Shown here: piece by piece, positions 54,231-63,833 of the stretch | How positions within the stretch are numbered: position 1 is the first letter of the stretch | Layout of the letters: each line of letters begins with the position of its first letter | From: Ancylomarina sp. DW003 | GTDB lineage: Bacteria > Bacteroidota > Bacteroidia > Bacteroidales > Marinifilaceae | Reading direction: 5' to 3' | NCBI RefSeq assembly: GCF_029029505.1 | Contig: NZ_JAKJSD010000012.1 | Coordinates: forward strand, 62,001-126,000 | DNA: 64,000 nt | Translations under genes and position numbers: made by a program | Notes under the pieces: generated by a model | Told to the model about the DNA's origin: nothing | The model's database searches: none | What the model saw: only the letters and a program-made list of their open reading frames with translations

Positions 54231-54821
54231 TTATAAATTGTCTTGTACCTTTTGTTTTGCGGCATCAATATCGTTTGCAGCGGTTTTTGTTCCTTTAAAT
54301 ACAATATCTCCATTTTTATCAATGACCACTAGTCGGTCGTAGGTTGTTTCATAATCTTTGGCCACAGACGAACCTTTTAAAAGCAGAGGAAAGCTAATTC
54401 CTGTTACATTTCTAAATGATTGCACACTAGATTTGTTGCCATCCCATTGATCAATACCAATAATTGCAAAATTTGAGTTGCTTTTAAAATGATCATTTAT
54501 CTCACTTTCGATGCTAGGACCAACAGCTTTACACAATGGACAATTATCACCAAAGAAAAATATCACTAGTACTTTGTTTTCGAAATCAGAAAGATTTACG
54601 GTATTGTCGTCGACAGACTGAAGTGTGAAATCGGGAGCAGAAGTTTTCATATTTCCATTATCTCCATCATCGTCTTCTTCCATTGGAATTTCTGCAATAG
54701 GATCGTCTGATCCACCGCTACTACAAGAGCTTATGCTTGTTATGCTAAAAAGTATAAGTAAGATTCCAAAAAGCAGTTTTACTTTTCGGGTAATTTCGAA
54801 TTTTTGAATAATTTCTTGCAT
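54231..54821 (-). CDS. Thioredoxin-fold lipoprotein (redoxin-like)
   Basis: 196 residues. The lipoprotein signal is LLFGILLILFSITSISSCSS (lipid Cys about residue 33), then an acidic linker (EEDDDGDNG). The AhpC/TlpA-type domain (about 63-196) has APDFTLQSVDDNTVNLSDF, the motif CPLC in FFGDNCPLCKAVGPS, and the cis-Pro region. It is probably a membrane-anchored periplasmic disulfide reductase. It is the first gene of a three-gene run with the TlpA-like and outer-membrane proteins. Confidence 0.88.
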   Translation of the reverse strand: MQEIIQKFEITRKVKLLFGILLILFSITSISSCSSGGSDDPIAEIPMEEDDDGDNGNMKTSAPDFTLQSVDDNTVNLSDFENKVLVIFFFGDNCPLCKAVGPSIESEINDHFKSNSNFAIIGIDQWDGNKSSVQSFRNVTGISFPLLLKGSSVAKDYETTYDRLVVIDKNGDIVFKGTKTAANDIDAAKQKVQDNL

Positions 54822-55292
54822 GTTAATAATTTTTAAGTGACAAAATGTGCGAATAAATATCAGTTAGCAAGAGAATGGTGTAAATTGATATAACTACTCT
54901 TATTTATGAAAATGGATACTGACTAATGCACTGCCTGCAAGTATTTCTACAGGTTGGCTAAATAATCGACATCTATTTCTTTGTTTTTATTCGTTATTCA
55001 TTGTCATGAATTTAATATCTTAACTCTAAGATAATAAAAGATCTTTAAGTATTATATTAATTCGAAACATTTGTTTTTAAGTGTATTATCAGTTTTTCCT
55101 TTTGCAAAATCATTTCATAATAGCGATTAGGTTTTAGTTAATATCAAACATGTTTTTGCAATTGTGTGTAAAATTCGTGTCATAAATAATTCATGATTGG
55201 GCAATAAATATCACTTTCGTCAAAATTGCCTATTCCAACTAATCTTGATAGCTTTGTTTGATTTTAAATTCAAATCAGATATAATAGATTTA
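54822..55292. other. Divergent non-coding region
   Basis: Holds the promoters of the divergent thioredoxin and TonB-like genes. No gene or clear promoter consensus was found. A TTG at 55197 opens a frame continuous with the TonB-like gene, but the extra 32 residues look non-coding. Confidence 0.4.
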
Positions 55293-56111
55293 GTGCTTAG
55301 TACAAAAGAAAATAACGGAAGATCGAACAGAGCGATTATAGATGCTTGGGAAGAGTTGAAAGACTATATAAATCGTAACAGATACGGTTTAATGGGAACT
55401 TTGGCTTTTCATATGGTATTGCTTATTCTTTTGTTATTGTTTAAACTTAATTCACCCATGCGTTTTGTCGAAACTGAAATATTATTGGCTATTCCTGATG
55501 ATATAGTTGAACAAATTGAAGCTGAAAATAAGCGGGTAGAAGAAGAAATTGTTGAGAAACAAAAAGAAAAGGTATCTAATAGTGTAGATGAACTTTTAAA
55601 ATCGATAGCCGTAAATCAGGATTTAAAAACGGGGAACAGAAAAGAGCGTACGGCTCAGGATCTTGATAAAACGATAGATGATATCAAAAAAGAATTGGAA
55701 GGATACGAGTCGAATGAATATGGGGCAAGTCAAAAGGATTTAGAAACTTTTAAACGAGATAGTACTCAGTTGGCTAAAGAGCGAAAAGCACAATTGAAAT
55801 TAGATTCACTTAAAAATATGGAATACTCTGGTCCAAGTAGTGTATTTTATAGTTTGAAAAATCGCCATAAATTAATCTTACCTATTCCAGTTTTCAAATG
55901 TGAAAATTCAGGTCGTGTTCGTGTTGAAATCACTGTTAATCGAAATGGGAAAGTGATTAAAGCGAAAGTTATTCAGAAAGAATCTGATACGACGGATGAA
56001 AATTTACACGAAGCAGCTTTAGATGCTGCATACCGATCTAGATTCAATATTGATAATACTAGCCCAATAAAACAAATTGGTAGTATTACGTTTAATTTTG
56101 TCAAACAATAA
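55293..56111 (+). CDS. TonB-like energy transducer
   Basis: About 272 residues from a GTG at 55293; an in-frame TTG at 55197 is also open, and no ATG precedes the membrane segment closely. A cytoplasmic N-terminus (AIIDAWEELKDYINRNRYG) precedes one membrane helix (LMGTLAFHMVLLILLLLFKL), then a long charged coiled coil (about 70-185), and a C-terminal TonB-like domain with RVRVEITVNRNGKVIKAKVI and AYRSRFNIDNTS. It would couple inner-membrane energy to outer-membrane receptors, but no exbB or exbD is adjacent. The charged linker replaces the usual Pro-rich one. Confidence 0.78.
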   Translation: MLSTKENNGRSNRAIIDAWEELKDYINRNRYGLMGTLAFHMVLLILLLLFKLNSPMRFVETEILLAIPDDIVEQIEAENKRVEEEIVEKQKEKVSNSVDELLKSIAVNQDLKTGNRKERTAQDLDKTIDDIKKELEGYESNEYGASQKDLETFKRDSTQLAKERKAQLKLDSLKNMEYSGPSSVFYSLKNRHKLILPIPVFKCENSGRVRVEITVNRNGKVIKAKVIQKESDTTDENLHEAALDAAYRSRFNIDNTSPIKQIGSITFNFVKQ

Positions 56112-56276
56112 TTAAGACTCTTTATATAGCGGTAATCGCTTGTTTGTCAATTATTATTGCTTGTTTATGGCAAAATTCAATTTATTCGTAATAATGAATC
56201 ATTTATTCAATTAATTGAGAATTTATAATAAATGATTAAATTCGGAATTCATAATTAACATCAAATAGCATAAAAT

Positions 56277-57683
56277 ATGGCTTTATTCCTTTCATCTAAA
56301 CTTCGAAAAGCAGCGAATACCTCTTTATTAGAAGAGAAAAAAAATAAGCTTCTGAACGATCACGACGAATATAATGCATTTGAGGATTCAGAAGAATTAC
56401 AGAATTATATTGAACTTGAAAAAGAAGTTAATTCCGAAGATTTTAAGCAGAAAAGAAAGCAAGTAGAAGCAAAACGTTTTAAAGGAAGTGAGCTTGAAAG
56501 AAAAGAGAAAGAACTAAATCGTATTTTAAAATCGAAGCGATATAGAATTTATAAATCAGTTGCCGAAGGATCTGACTTAAGTTCTTATGAGGCGATGAGA
56601 AAATCTGAGGAACTAGTAAAATATATCGAACTACAAGCTGATGTTAATTCCGGAAAGCTAAATAAAAAGGAGGACAAAGAAAGCTGGTTAACTTATAAAG
56701 AACTGAAGAAATCATCTCAAATTCGTGCCTATTTCAAGTTTAAGCATTCATCGAAACTAAAGATTTATTCAGAAGTTTTAAATTCGAATTTATTACAGGA
56801 GATTGAAGATTTAAAAACTGAATTGGCTTCAGAAGAATTTCTTTCGGAAAAGAATTATTTATTAGATAAAAAGCGATTTGAAAAATCAGAAGCTTATAAT
56901 CGATTGATTAATTATAAAGAATTAAGTGAATCGGAATCGTTCAAAAAATATTTCCGCTTGAAAAAGAAGAACGATTTTCATTTAGTGAACGAATGGAAGT
57001 TAACTTTCTCTGAAGATTTTGAAGGTGATTGTCTGGATAAGGAAAAGTGGATAACACGATATTATTGGGGAGATGTTTTAATGAATGATGCTTATGCACT
57101 TCCTAATGATCCGCATATTTTTTCAGAGGATAATATTAAAATTTCAAATTCAATAGCTCGTCTTGAAACACGTAAAGAAATAGCTCAAGGTAAAGTTTGG
57201 GATCCAAGTATAGGTTTTGTTCCTAAAGAATTTGACTATACATCTGCTTTAATTAGTACAGGCAAATCGTTTAGACAAAAATATGGTCTCTTTGAAGCGA
57301 AGATTAAAGTCAGTGATATTAAGAATGTGATGCATTCATTTTGGATGCTTTCTGATACAAGTTTGCCACATATCGATATTGCCAGAACCAGTTCTTGTGG
57401 TAAATTATTTCCATCACAAATTACCGGAAACGAAAACAAACCAATTGTTAAGAAATCAAAGATTGATGGCTTAGATTGGACTAAGGATTTCTTTATTTAT
57501 TCGTTGGAATGGGCACCAAACAAGTTGGTGTGGCGTATAAATGATGTGATTGTGAAAACAGAAACTGAAAATATTCCACAGGAACCGATGTATTTAATTC
57601 TTAGCTCAGGTGTTTCAAAACCTACAGCTGATGTTAATGCTGTAATGGAAATTGATTGGGTAAAGTGTTACGAAAAAGCTTAA
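56277..57683 (+). CDS. GH16-like fold with helical repeats, catalytic site lost
   Basis: 468 residues with no signal peptide. The N-terminal half (about 25-235) is helical and repetitive: SEELQNYIELEKEVNSEDF and SEELVKYIELQADVNSGKL are near copies about 70 residues apart, with weaker copies SSQIRAYFKFKHSSKL and SESFKKYFRLKKKNDF. The C-terminal half (about 240-468) looks like a family 16 glycoside hydrolase (LTFSEDFEGDCLDKEKWITR, WAPNKLVWRINDVIVKTET). At the place of the ExDxxE motif it reads LPHIDIARTSS, so both catalytic Glu are missing. It is probably a carbohydrate-binding or structural relic, perhaps cytoplasmic. Confidence 0.75.
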   Translation: MALFLSSKLRKAANTSLLEEKKNKLLNDHDEYNAFEDSEELQNYIELEKEVNSEDFKQKRKQVEAKRFKGSELERKEKELNRILKSKRYRIYKSVAEGSDLSSYEAMRKSEELVKYIELQADVNSGKLNKKEDKESWLTYKELKKSSQIRAYFKFKHSSKLKIYSEVLNSNLLQEIEDLKTELASEEFLSEKNYLLDKKRFEKSEAYNRLINYKELSESESFKKYFRLKKKNDFHLVNEWKLTFSEDFEGDCLDKEKWITRYYWGDVLMNDAYALPNDPHIFSEDNIKISNSIARLETRKEIAQGKVWDPSIGFVPKEFDYTSALISTGKSFRQKYGLFEAKIKVSDIKNVMHSFWMLSDTSLPHIDIARTSSCGKLFPSQITGNENKPIVKKSKIDGLDWTKDFFIYSLEWAPNKLVWRINDVIVKTETENIPQEPMYLILSSGVSKPTADVNAVMEIDWVKCYEKA

Positions 57684-57706
57684 TTCAATAAAATATAAAG
57701 TATATA

Positions 57707-57742
57707 AAAATGCCCCTGATTCATTTGAATCAGGGGCATTTT
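57707..57742. terminator. Bidirectional terminator
   Basis: AAAATGCCCCTGATTC-ATTT-GAATCAGGGGCATTTT, a perfect 16-bp stem between convergent genes. Confidence 0.93.
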
Positions 57743-57751
57743 TTATTTAGG

Positions 57752-60700
57752 TCAACCTTTATTTTGTCTCTTTTCAGCTAAGCGGTATAGTCTGTGCTCA
57801 ACCTGAGTCGAAATTCTAAACATGACTGGTGCAACAATTAATGTTAAGAATGTTGCTACAGTTAATCCAAAGATTACTGTCCACGACATTGGTCCCCAGA
57901 AAGCCGTACTATCACTACCAAATGAAAGTTGTGGATCGAATTCAGTAAATAATGTTAGAAAGTTGAAGTTCATACCAACAGCTAAAGGCAATAAGCCTAA
58001 TACCGTGGTAATAGCTGTAAGCAATACAGGACGTAAACGTGTTTTTCCTGCTTGAGCGATACAATCAATTTCTTGTTGCGGAGTCAGATATTTTCTTCCT
58101 TGTAAATCTGTATTAGCCTTTTTTTCTTTTCTAAGTAAATCGATATAATCGACCAGAACAATACCATTATTTACAACAATACCTGCGAGGGATATAATAC
58201 CAATACCTGTCATTAAAATAACGAATGGCATTTGGAAAGTACCTAATCCAAGGAAAACACCAATAGTACTAAATAGTACGGTTATCATGATAATAAGTGG
58301 CTTAACTGCAGAGTTAAATTGAGTTACCAGGATAAGTGTAATTAAAGCTAAAGCAATCATTAGAGCTTCAGCAAGGAAGTTAGATGTTTCTTCTTGTTCC
58401 TCTTGTTCACCAGTTAGCTTAAAACTATATGCTTTAGGCATGGTATAATCAGCCATCAGTTCTCTAATGCGGCTGTTAATAAGATTTGCATTGAAACCTT
58501 CAACCACATTAGAATAAATGGTCACAACACGTTTATTCTCTATACGATTAATTCTTTCGTAGGTTGATCCATATTTATAAGAAGCAACTGATGAGATAGG
58601 AATCTGAATAAATTTGTTATTCACAGGACTCATCATCGAAATTTTTTGATTCATAAGTGCAGGCACATCATATCGATATTTGTCGCTTAATCGAAGCATA
58701 ATATCATATTCATCTTCTCCATCTTTAAATTTAGAAACTTCTAAACCATAAAGAGAATTACGAAGTGCACTGGCAACTTGATTTGTTGATAAGCCAAAAC
58801 GACGAACTTTATCTCTATCAATATTGATTAGCATTTCTGGTTTACCTTGATCCAAATCTAATTTTAGTTCTTCAACACCAGGAATTTTATCGTCATCAAG
58901 CATTTGTTTGATGTCATTCGAAATTGTTAATAGCTTTTCAAAATCGTCACCAGAAATTTCAAGGTTAATAGGATTACCAACTGGAGGTCCATTTTCGTCT
59001 TTTTCAACAAATATTTTAGCACCAACAAAACCATTTAAATTTTTCGAAATTAACTTCATAATTTCAGATGTACTATGACCTTTTCTTTCTTTAAACTCAA
59101 CAAAGGAGATTGTAGTTAAGGATTTGTTTGCTGCACGAGATGCTTCGAACATACCACCTTTACCAGAACCAACATTAGTTGCAACTGAACGGATAATATC
59201 ATTATAAGGCTCAAGTGTTTTCTTAACAATTTTTTCAACTCTGCTTGAAACTTCATCTGTTTTATGAATATCAGTACCTAATGGTAATTCCATAGTCACA
59301 TAAACCGATTTTGGATCGTTATCCGGGAAAAAGACCATAACAGGACTACTACCAAAATAGAATGAAATAGATCCAACCATCAACATGAACGTTCCGAAGA
59401 AAACAATAAGTGGACGATAACTTTTAAGAGCAAATCGCAAACTTTTTTCATAGATATTTTCAAGGGTTACCAACATTTTTAATTGGAACCAACGAGCAAA
59501 TGGTCTAAGAGCAAATAAATTGAATAGCATGATAAGTGCGATACAAGCTAATATATTTGCAAACAAAAAGCTTGAGGCAATATAGAATGGTATTGAAATA
59601 GCAATTAAAATAGATGCTATTGTTATAACACGCTTGTATTTTAATTTAGCACTGATATCATCAATCTTAACAAAAGTTGCTGTAAATACTGGATTTAGAA
59701 TTAAGGCAACAAAAAGTGATGATGTTAATACAATAATCAGGGTAATTGGTAAATATTTCATGAACTCACCCATGATTCCACCCCACATAAGAAGAGGGAA
59801 AAAGGCTGCTACAGTTGTTGCTGTTGATGAAATAATCGGTCCTGCAATCTCACTTACACCTTTTTTAGTTGCTTCAAGAGGCGAATAACCTTCTTCGTGG
59901 AGTCGATAAACATTCTCGACGACGACAATGGCATTATCTACCAACATACCCAAAGCAAGAATCAGAGAGAACAGAATCATCTGATTAATGGTATAACCCA
60001 TTTGATTAAGTACGATGAAGGAAATAAACATCGACATTGGAATAGCTAAACCTGAAAATAAGGCATTTCTTAATCCCATAAATAAGTATAGAATAAGAAT
60101 AACCAGGATCATACCCATGATAATAGAATTCTCCAAGTCGCTAATCATACCACGAACATCTTCCGAAGTATCGTTGGTAACTGTTACGGTTAATCCCTCT
60201 GGTAAAAATCCACTTTCTTTAAGCTCATCAATAATTTTATAAATCTGATCGGTAGCTGCAAGAAGGTTTTCTCCTGATTTTTTACTTAATGAAAGAGATA
60301 CAACCGGGTTATTATTTAATCGGGAAATAGAAGAAAGTTCTTCATATCCATCTTCAACTTCAGCTACATCTTTAAGATAAACAACCTTATTGTTTGTTAC
60401 TTTTACAATGGTATTTTCGATTTGTTCCATTGATGTGTAATCAGCAGATGTACGAATACTTCTTCTGGTTTTGTCGGTAATTAAAGTACCAGCACTCATG
60501 GTGACATTTTCGTCAGCAATTGCTGTTTCTATATCTTTAAAAGCAATACCATTGGCTTCCATCTTATGAAGATCAGCGTTGATTTTAATCTCACGTTCAT
60601 CGATACCTTTAATATCTGCTTCGGAAACTTCACTTAGTGATTCAAACTTATCTTGTAATTCTTCGGCAAAATGCTTCAAATCATTCAAACCATAGTCACC

Positions 60701-61183
60701 TGATAAATTCACATTAAGAATAGGAAAATCGGCCATATCAATATCCTCAACAATAGGATCATTGGGCAAATCATCAGGTAATTCGCTTAATGCTTTATCA
60801 ACCTTATCTTTTGTGTCTTGTAGTGCTTGTTTAACCTCGATATCAGTTTCGAACTCGACAATAATTAAACTCATATCTTCGTATGAAGCAGAAGATAACT
60901 TCTTGACATTCTTTAAAGATTTCAACTCTTTTTCGATAGGTCTTGTTACCAGATTTTCTATATCGACAGGTGAGTTACCTGGGTAAGGTGTAGAAATTGA
61001 AATATTAGGAATAACAACTTCCGGGAATAATTCCCTTGGCATACCGACGTATGAAAATAAGCCGTACAAACATAAAAGTGCAGTCAGAATAAATATGGAA
61101 TTCTTATTCTTTAAGGCTGCGAAAGTCGGCTTAAACTGCCTTTGTTCTGTCTCGGCAGATGTTTTTTTAGTATTATCGTTCAT
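57752..61183 (-). CDS. RND efflux permease
   Basis: 1143 residues, about 100 longer than AcrB. It has twelve membrane helices in two halves with large periplasmic loops, and the N-terminal entry FPEVVIPNISISTPYPGNSP. TM4 carries LGMLVDNAIVVVENVYRLHE (one Asp, then Asn, where AcrB has two). TM10 carries LAGIVVNNGIVLVDYI, as in the SwrC-like branch, without the AcrB Lys. Extra residues near TM7 (helices around 520-560) explain the length. It exports hydrophobic compounds by proton antiport. Order TolC, adaptor, permease on one strand indicates a tripartite pump operon. Confidence 0.95.
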   Translation of the reverse strand: MNDNTKKTSAETEQRQFKPTFAALKNKNSIFILTALLCLYGLFSYVGMPRELFPEVVIPNISISTPYPGNSPVDIENLVTRPIEKELKSLKNVKKLSSASYEDMSLIIVEFETDIEVKQALQDTKDKVDKALSELPDDLPNDPIVEDIDMADFPILNVNLSGDYGLNDLKHFAEELQDKFESLSEVSEADIKGIDEREIKINADLHKMEANGIAFKDIETAIADENVTMSAGTLITDKTRRSIRTSADYTSMEQIENTIVKVTNNKVVYLKDVAEVEDGYEELSSISRLNNNPVVSLSLSKKSGENLLAATDQIYKIIDELKESGFLPEGLTVTVTNDTSEDVRGMISDLENSIIMGMILVILILYLFMGLRNALFSGLAIPMSMFISFIVLNQMGYTINQMILFSLILALGMLVDNAIVVVENVYRLHEEGYSPLEATKKGVSEIAGPIISSTATTVAAFFPLLMWGGIMGEFMKYLPITLIIVLTSSLFVALILNPVFTATFVKIDDISAKLKYKRVITIASILIAISIPFYIASSFLFANILACIALIMLFNLFALRPFARWFQLKMLVTLENIYEKSLRFALKSYRPLIVFFGTFMLMVGSISFYFGSSPVMVFFPDNDPKSVYVTMELPLGTDIHKTDEVSSRVEKIVKKTLEPYNDIIRSVATNVGSGKGGMFEASRAANKSLTTISFVEFKERKGHSTSEIMKLISKNLNGFVGAKIFVEKDENGPPVGNPINLEISGDDFEKLLTISNDIKQMLDDDKIPGVEELKLDLDQGKPEMLINIDRDKVRRFGLSTNQVASALRNSLYGLEVSKFKDGEDEYDIMLRLSDKYRYDVPALMNQKISMMSPVNNKFIQIPISSVASYKYGSTYERINRIENKRVVTIYSNVVEGFNANLINSRIRELMADYTMPKAYSFKLTGEQEEQEETSNFLAEALMIALALITLILVTQFNSAVKPLIIMITVLFSTIGVFLGLGTFQMPFVILMTGIGIISLAGIVVNNGIVLVDYIDLLRKEKKANTDLQGRKYLTPQQEIDCIAQAGKTRLRPVLLTAITTVLGLLPLAVGMNFNFLTLFTEFDPQLSFGSDSTAFWGPMSWTVIFGLTVATFLTLIVAPVMFRISTQVEHRLYRLAEKRQNKG

Positions 61184-61244
61184 CTTTATAATATTGAAAT
61201 CCGATTAAGAATCGGGATGAAATTCTAAATTGAGATATACGCAA

Positions 61245-62366
61245 TTATTTGATATTAATAAGCGTACCGTTTACGACTTGTGAAAAACCTTCTGTAATAA
61301 TTAAATCACCTAAAGTCAGCCCTGATTCAATCATAGAAAGGTTGTTGTAAGTTTTAGAAACATCAACATATACTTTTTCAGCAAGCATTTTTCCATTTTC
61401 CTTTTTAGCAATGTATAAATAGTTACCCTTAAAATCTTTTTTAATGATGATAGAAGGAACAACTAAAGCTTCATTCTGAACGAAATCGCGAATTTTAATA
61501 ATTGAGATAAGGTTAGGCTTTATTTTTTGTCCTGGGTTTCTCAAGTTCACACGAACTTTAAAACTTCTGTTTGCAGGGTCGATAACATTTGAAGTACGGT
61601 AAATAGGTGCTTCAGTCTGGTAATTAATTGCTGGAAAATCTAATTGTGCATTACCACCTGCCTTAATTGCATTTAAAAAAGTTTCAGAAACATCACCTTC
61701 AACATAAACACGATTGATATTGACCAATTGAGCTAATGGGGTAGAAGGACCAGCCATCTCACCTTTTTTCTGATGAATTTCGTCGATGATACCATCAAAT
61801 GGAGCACGAACAATAGCTAAATCTTTTTGTGCTATCATAGCATTTAGTCTACTTTTTTGAGCATCTAAATTTGATTTTGTAGTTAGGAATTCAACTTCAG
61901 AACCAATTTTCTGATTCCATAAACGTTCTTGTCTATCAAAAAGTGTTTTGCTTAAAGCTAGTTGAGTCTTTAATTCATCGATATCATTCTGGAGTTTTGA
62001 GAAATTTAATTGTGCTATAATATCACCTTGTTTCACATATTGACCTTCTTTTACGTCAATAGAAATGATATTTCCTGATGCTTCTGGTTGAATCGTAATG
62101 TTTTTATCTGCTTCAACATTACCTGTAATTTGAATATAGTGTTCAAATTTCGAAACATTCAATTTTTCAACATTAACATTTAGGGCTATTTCTTTATTTG
62201 CACCTTTATTAACTTCTGCTTCTAATTTTGAAATTTTAGCCTTTAGAGCTTTCATTTCAGTTTTGTATTCTTTCAGCTGTTCAGTTTTATTTTTATTCTC
62301 GTCAGCATTCTTTGCAGAACATGCAAACAATAATGGAATAAGACCTGCTATAATAAATTTTTTCAT
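61245..62366 (-). CDS. RND efflux periplasmic adaptor (lipoprotein)
   Basis: 373 residues. The lipoprotein signal is IIAGLIPLLFACS (lipid Cys about residue 16). A coiled-coil stretch (20-60) precedes the lipoyl/barrel-sandwich motif (EASGNIISIDVKEGQYVKQG), a short helical hairpin (about 115-165), the second lipoyl half (VRAPFDGIIDEIHQKKGEMA) and a beta-barrel with the membrane-proximal domain. It joins the RND permease to TolC. The gene lies between tolC-like and permease genes, with a 61-bp gap to the permease. Confidence 0.93.
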   Translation of the reverse strand: MKKFIIAGLIPLLFACSAKNADENKNKTEQLKEYKTEMKALKAKISKLEAEVNKGANKEIALNVNVEKLNVSKFEHYIQITGNVEADKNITIQPEASGNIISIDVKEGQYVKQGDIIAQLNFSKLQNDIDELKTQLALSKTLFDRQERLWNQKIGSEVEFLTTKSNLDAQKSRLNAMIAQKDLAIVRAPFDGIIDEIHQKKGEMAGPSTPLAQLVNINRVYVEGDVSETFLNAIKAGGNAQLDFPAINYQTEAPIYRTSNVIDPANRSFKVRVNLRNPGQKIKPNLISIIKIRDFVQNEALVVPSIIIKKDFKGNYLYIAKKENGKMLAEKVYVDVSKTYNNLSMIESGLTLGDLIITEGFSQVVNGTLINIK

Positions 62367-62443
62367 CGTTTTCTGTTTGTGAAATCAGTTTATAAAATCA
62401 ACCGATTTGTGAATATGTGGTGATTTGATTGTTAAAAATATGC

Positions 62444-63805
62444 TTATAGTTTTCCTAGTGCTTTGTCGAAAGCAACTTTAGAATTCAATAAATTAAGTGT
62501 TGAATTGATAAAAGCTGAGTGAGAGTTCAAGTATTGTTCTTCGTTATTTGAAAGTTCGGTACTGGTTGAAACCCCTTCGTTAAATTTAATTAATGTTCTT
62601 TCATAAATACGTTTTGCAATTTCTAAACCTTTAAGATCATTTTCGTAGTTCTCTTTTGCATTTACAAGAGAGTTATGCGATAGACTTAAGTCTTTCTTTA
62701 AACTTTGCTCTGTATTGTATTTTTGATCTTCGATTTTTTTATAGTTGATTTTTTCCTGCTTAATTTTTGATCTTCGATTGAATCCTGTAAAAATTGGCAT
62801 GCTTACCTTTAAACCAATCATAGATGATTTAAACCATGGCACTTCACTTTTATAAACATTCGATATATCAGAACTTGTATTTTTTCCTGTATTGTAGAAA
62901 GCAGAAATATTAGGAAGATATCCAGCTTGCTCATTTCTAATAATTAACTTTTGAGCTTTCAATTGAGTATCAACAATTCTATAATCGATATGATTTTCTA
63001 AATCAAGATCAGTTGATTCAGTTTTTGTCATTCTAAGAGGAGTAATAAAAGCATCTAAGTTATTTTTAAGATTTATTTTTTTTTCAATATCGTATCCCAT
63101 TGAAAACTTAAGCATGATAAGAGCATTTGAAATAGCTCTTTTGGCATCAGATAGCTGATTTTCGGACCGTTTCAACATTAACATCACCTGATCAACATCC
63201 AGTTCTTCTCGAAAACCATTCTCGTAATAAGCTTTGGTTTCGAAATGTGTTTTTTTCGTAATGACTAAGTTTTCCTCTATGGTTTTATAGTTTTCACGAG
63301 CGACCAACACATTATAATAGGCTTGTGCAACCGCGTCTTTTACTTCAATTTCAGTTTTAGCTTTGGTATTTTGAGAAAGTTGAACAAAAACCTTAGCTGC
63401 ACCAAGGCCTACAATATAGGATCCATCAAAAATTTTCTGATCAACACTAATGGTAGCAGAGCCAGCATAGGTTTGTCCAAATTTTACAGGCGTGTATTCA
63501 CCAGGGGTACCACCAAAAATTTCTGCTGGTAGCAAACTTACTGCAATGTCTAAATTTTTGGTATAATCAGCATTAGCCTTAACCTGTGGCAAACCAGTTG
63601 AAATAGCTTCCCAAACTTTTTTCTTAGCCACCTTTAAATCGTAATCACTGCCTTTTACTGTAAAAGAATTTTCTAAGGCGTAATTTTGAGCTTCTTGCAA
63701 GCTGAACTTTGTGAGATTCTCTGTTTGAGCATTTGTGATCAAACATGAAAATACCAACAAAACGATACTTGCAATTTGTAGGATATTCTTCATTTGTCCT
63801 TTCAT
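62444..63805 (-). CDS. TolC-family outer-membrane efflux protein
   Basis: 453 residues with a signal peptide (ILQIASIVLLVFSCLITNAQ). Two related helical halves have LQEAQNYALENSFTVKGSDY and LENHIDYRIVDTQLKAQKLI, and the conserved pattern GLPQVKANADYTKN and AGYLPNISAFYNTGKNT. It ends in a helical segment TELSNNEEQYLNSHSAFINSTLNLLNSKVA. It forms the outer-membrane tunnel for the RND pump. It is the first structural gene of the operon, directly after the probable TetR regulator. Met1 or Met5 may be the start. Confidence 0.94.
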   Translation of the reverse strand: MKGQMKNILQIASIVLLVFSCLITNAQTENLTKFSLQEAQNYALENSFTVKGSDYDLKVAKKKVWEAISTGLPQVKANADYTKNLDIAVSLLPAEIFGGTPGEYTPVKFGQTYAGSATISVDQKIFDGSYIVGLGAAKVFVQLSQNTKAKTEIEVKDAVAQAYYNVLVARENYKTIEENLVITKKTHFETKAYYENGFREELDVDQVMLMLKRSENQLSDAKRAISNALIMLKFSMGYDIEKKINLKNNLDAFITPLRMTKTESTDLDLENHIDYRIVDTQLKAQKLIIRNEQAGYLPNISAFYNTGKNTSSDISNVYKSEVPWFKSSMIGLKVSMPIFTGFNRRSKIKQEKINYKKIEDQKYNTEQSLKKDLSLSHNSLVNAKENYENDLKGLEIAKRIYERTLIKFNEGVSTSTELSNNEEQYLNSHSAFINSTLNLLNSKVAFDKALGKL

Positions 63806-63833
63806 TATTTTGTGGTGATTTATTATATTTTAA

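Noticed and set aside
55197-55292. TTG-started N-terminal extension of the TonB-like protein
   Set aside because: The 32 extra residues look like translated non-coding AT-rich DNA; a GTG at 55293 gives a normal TonB-like N-terminus.
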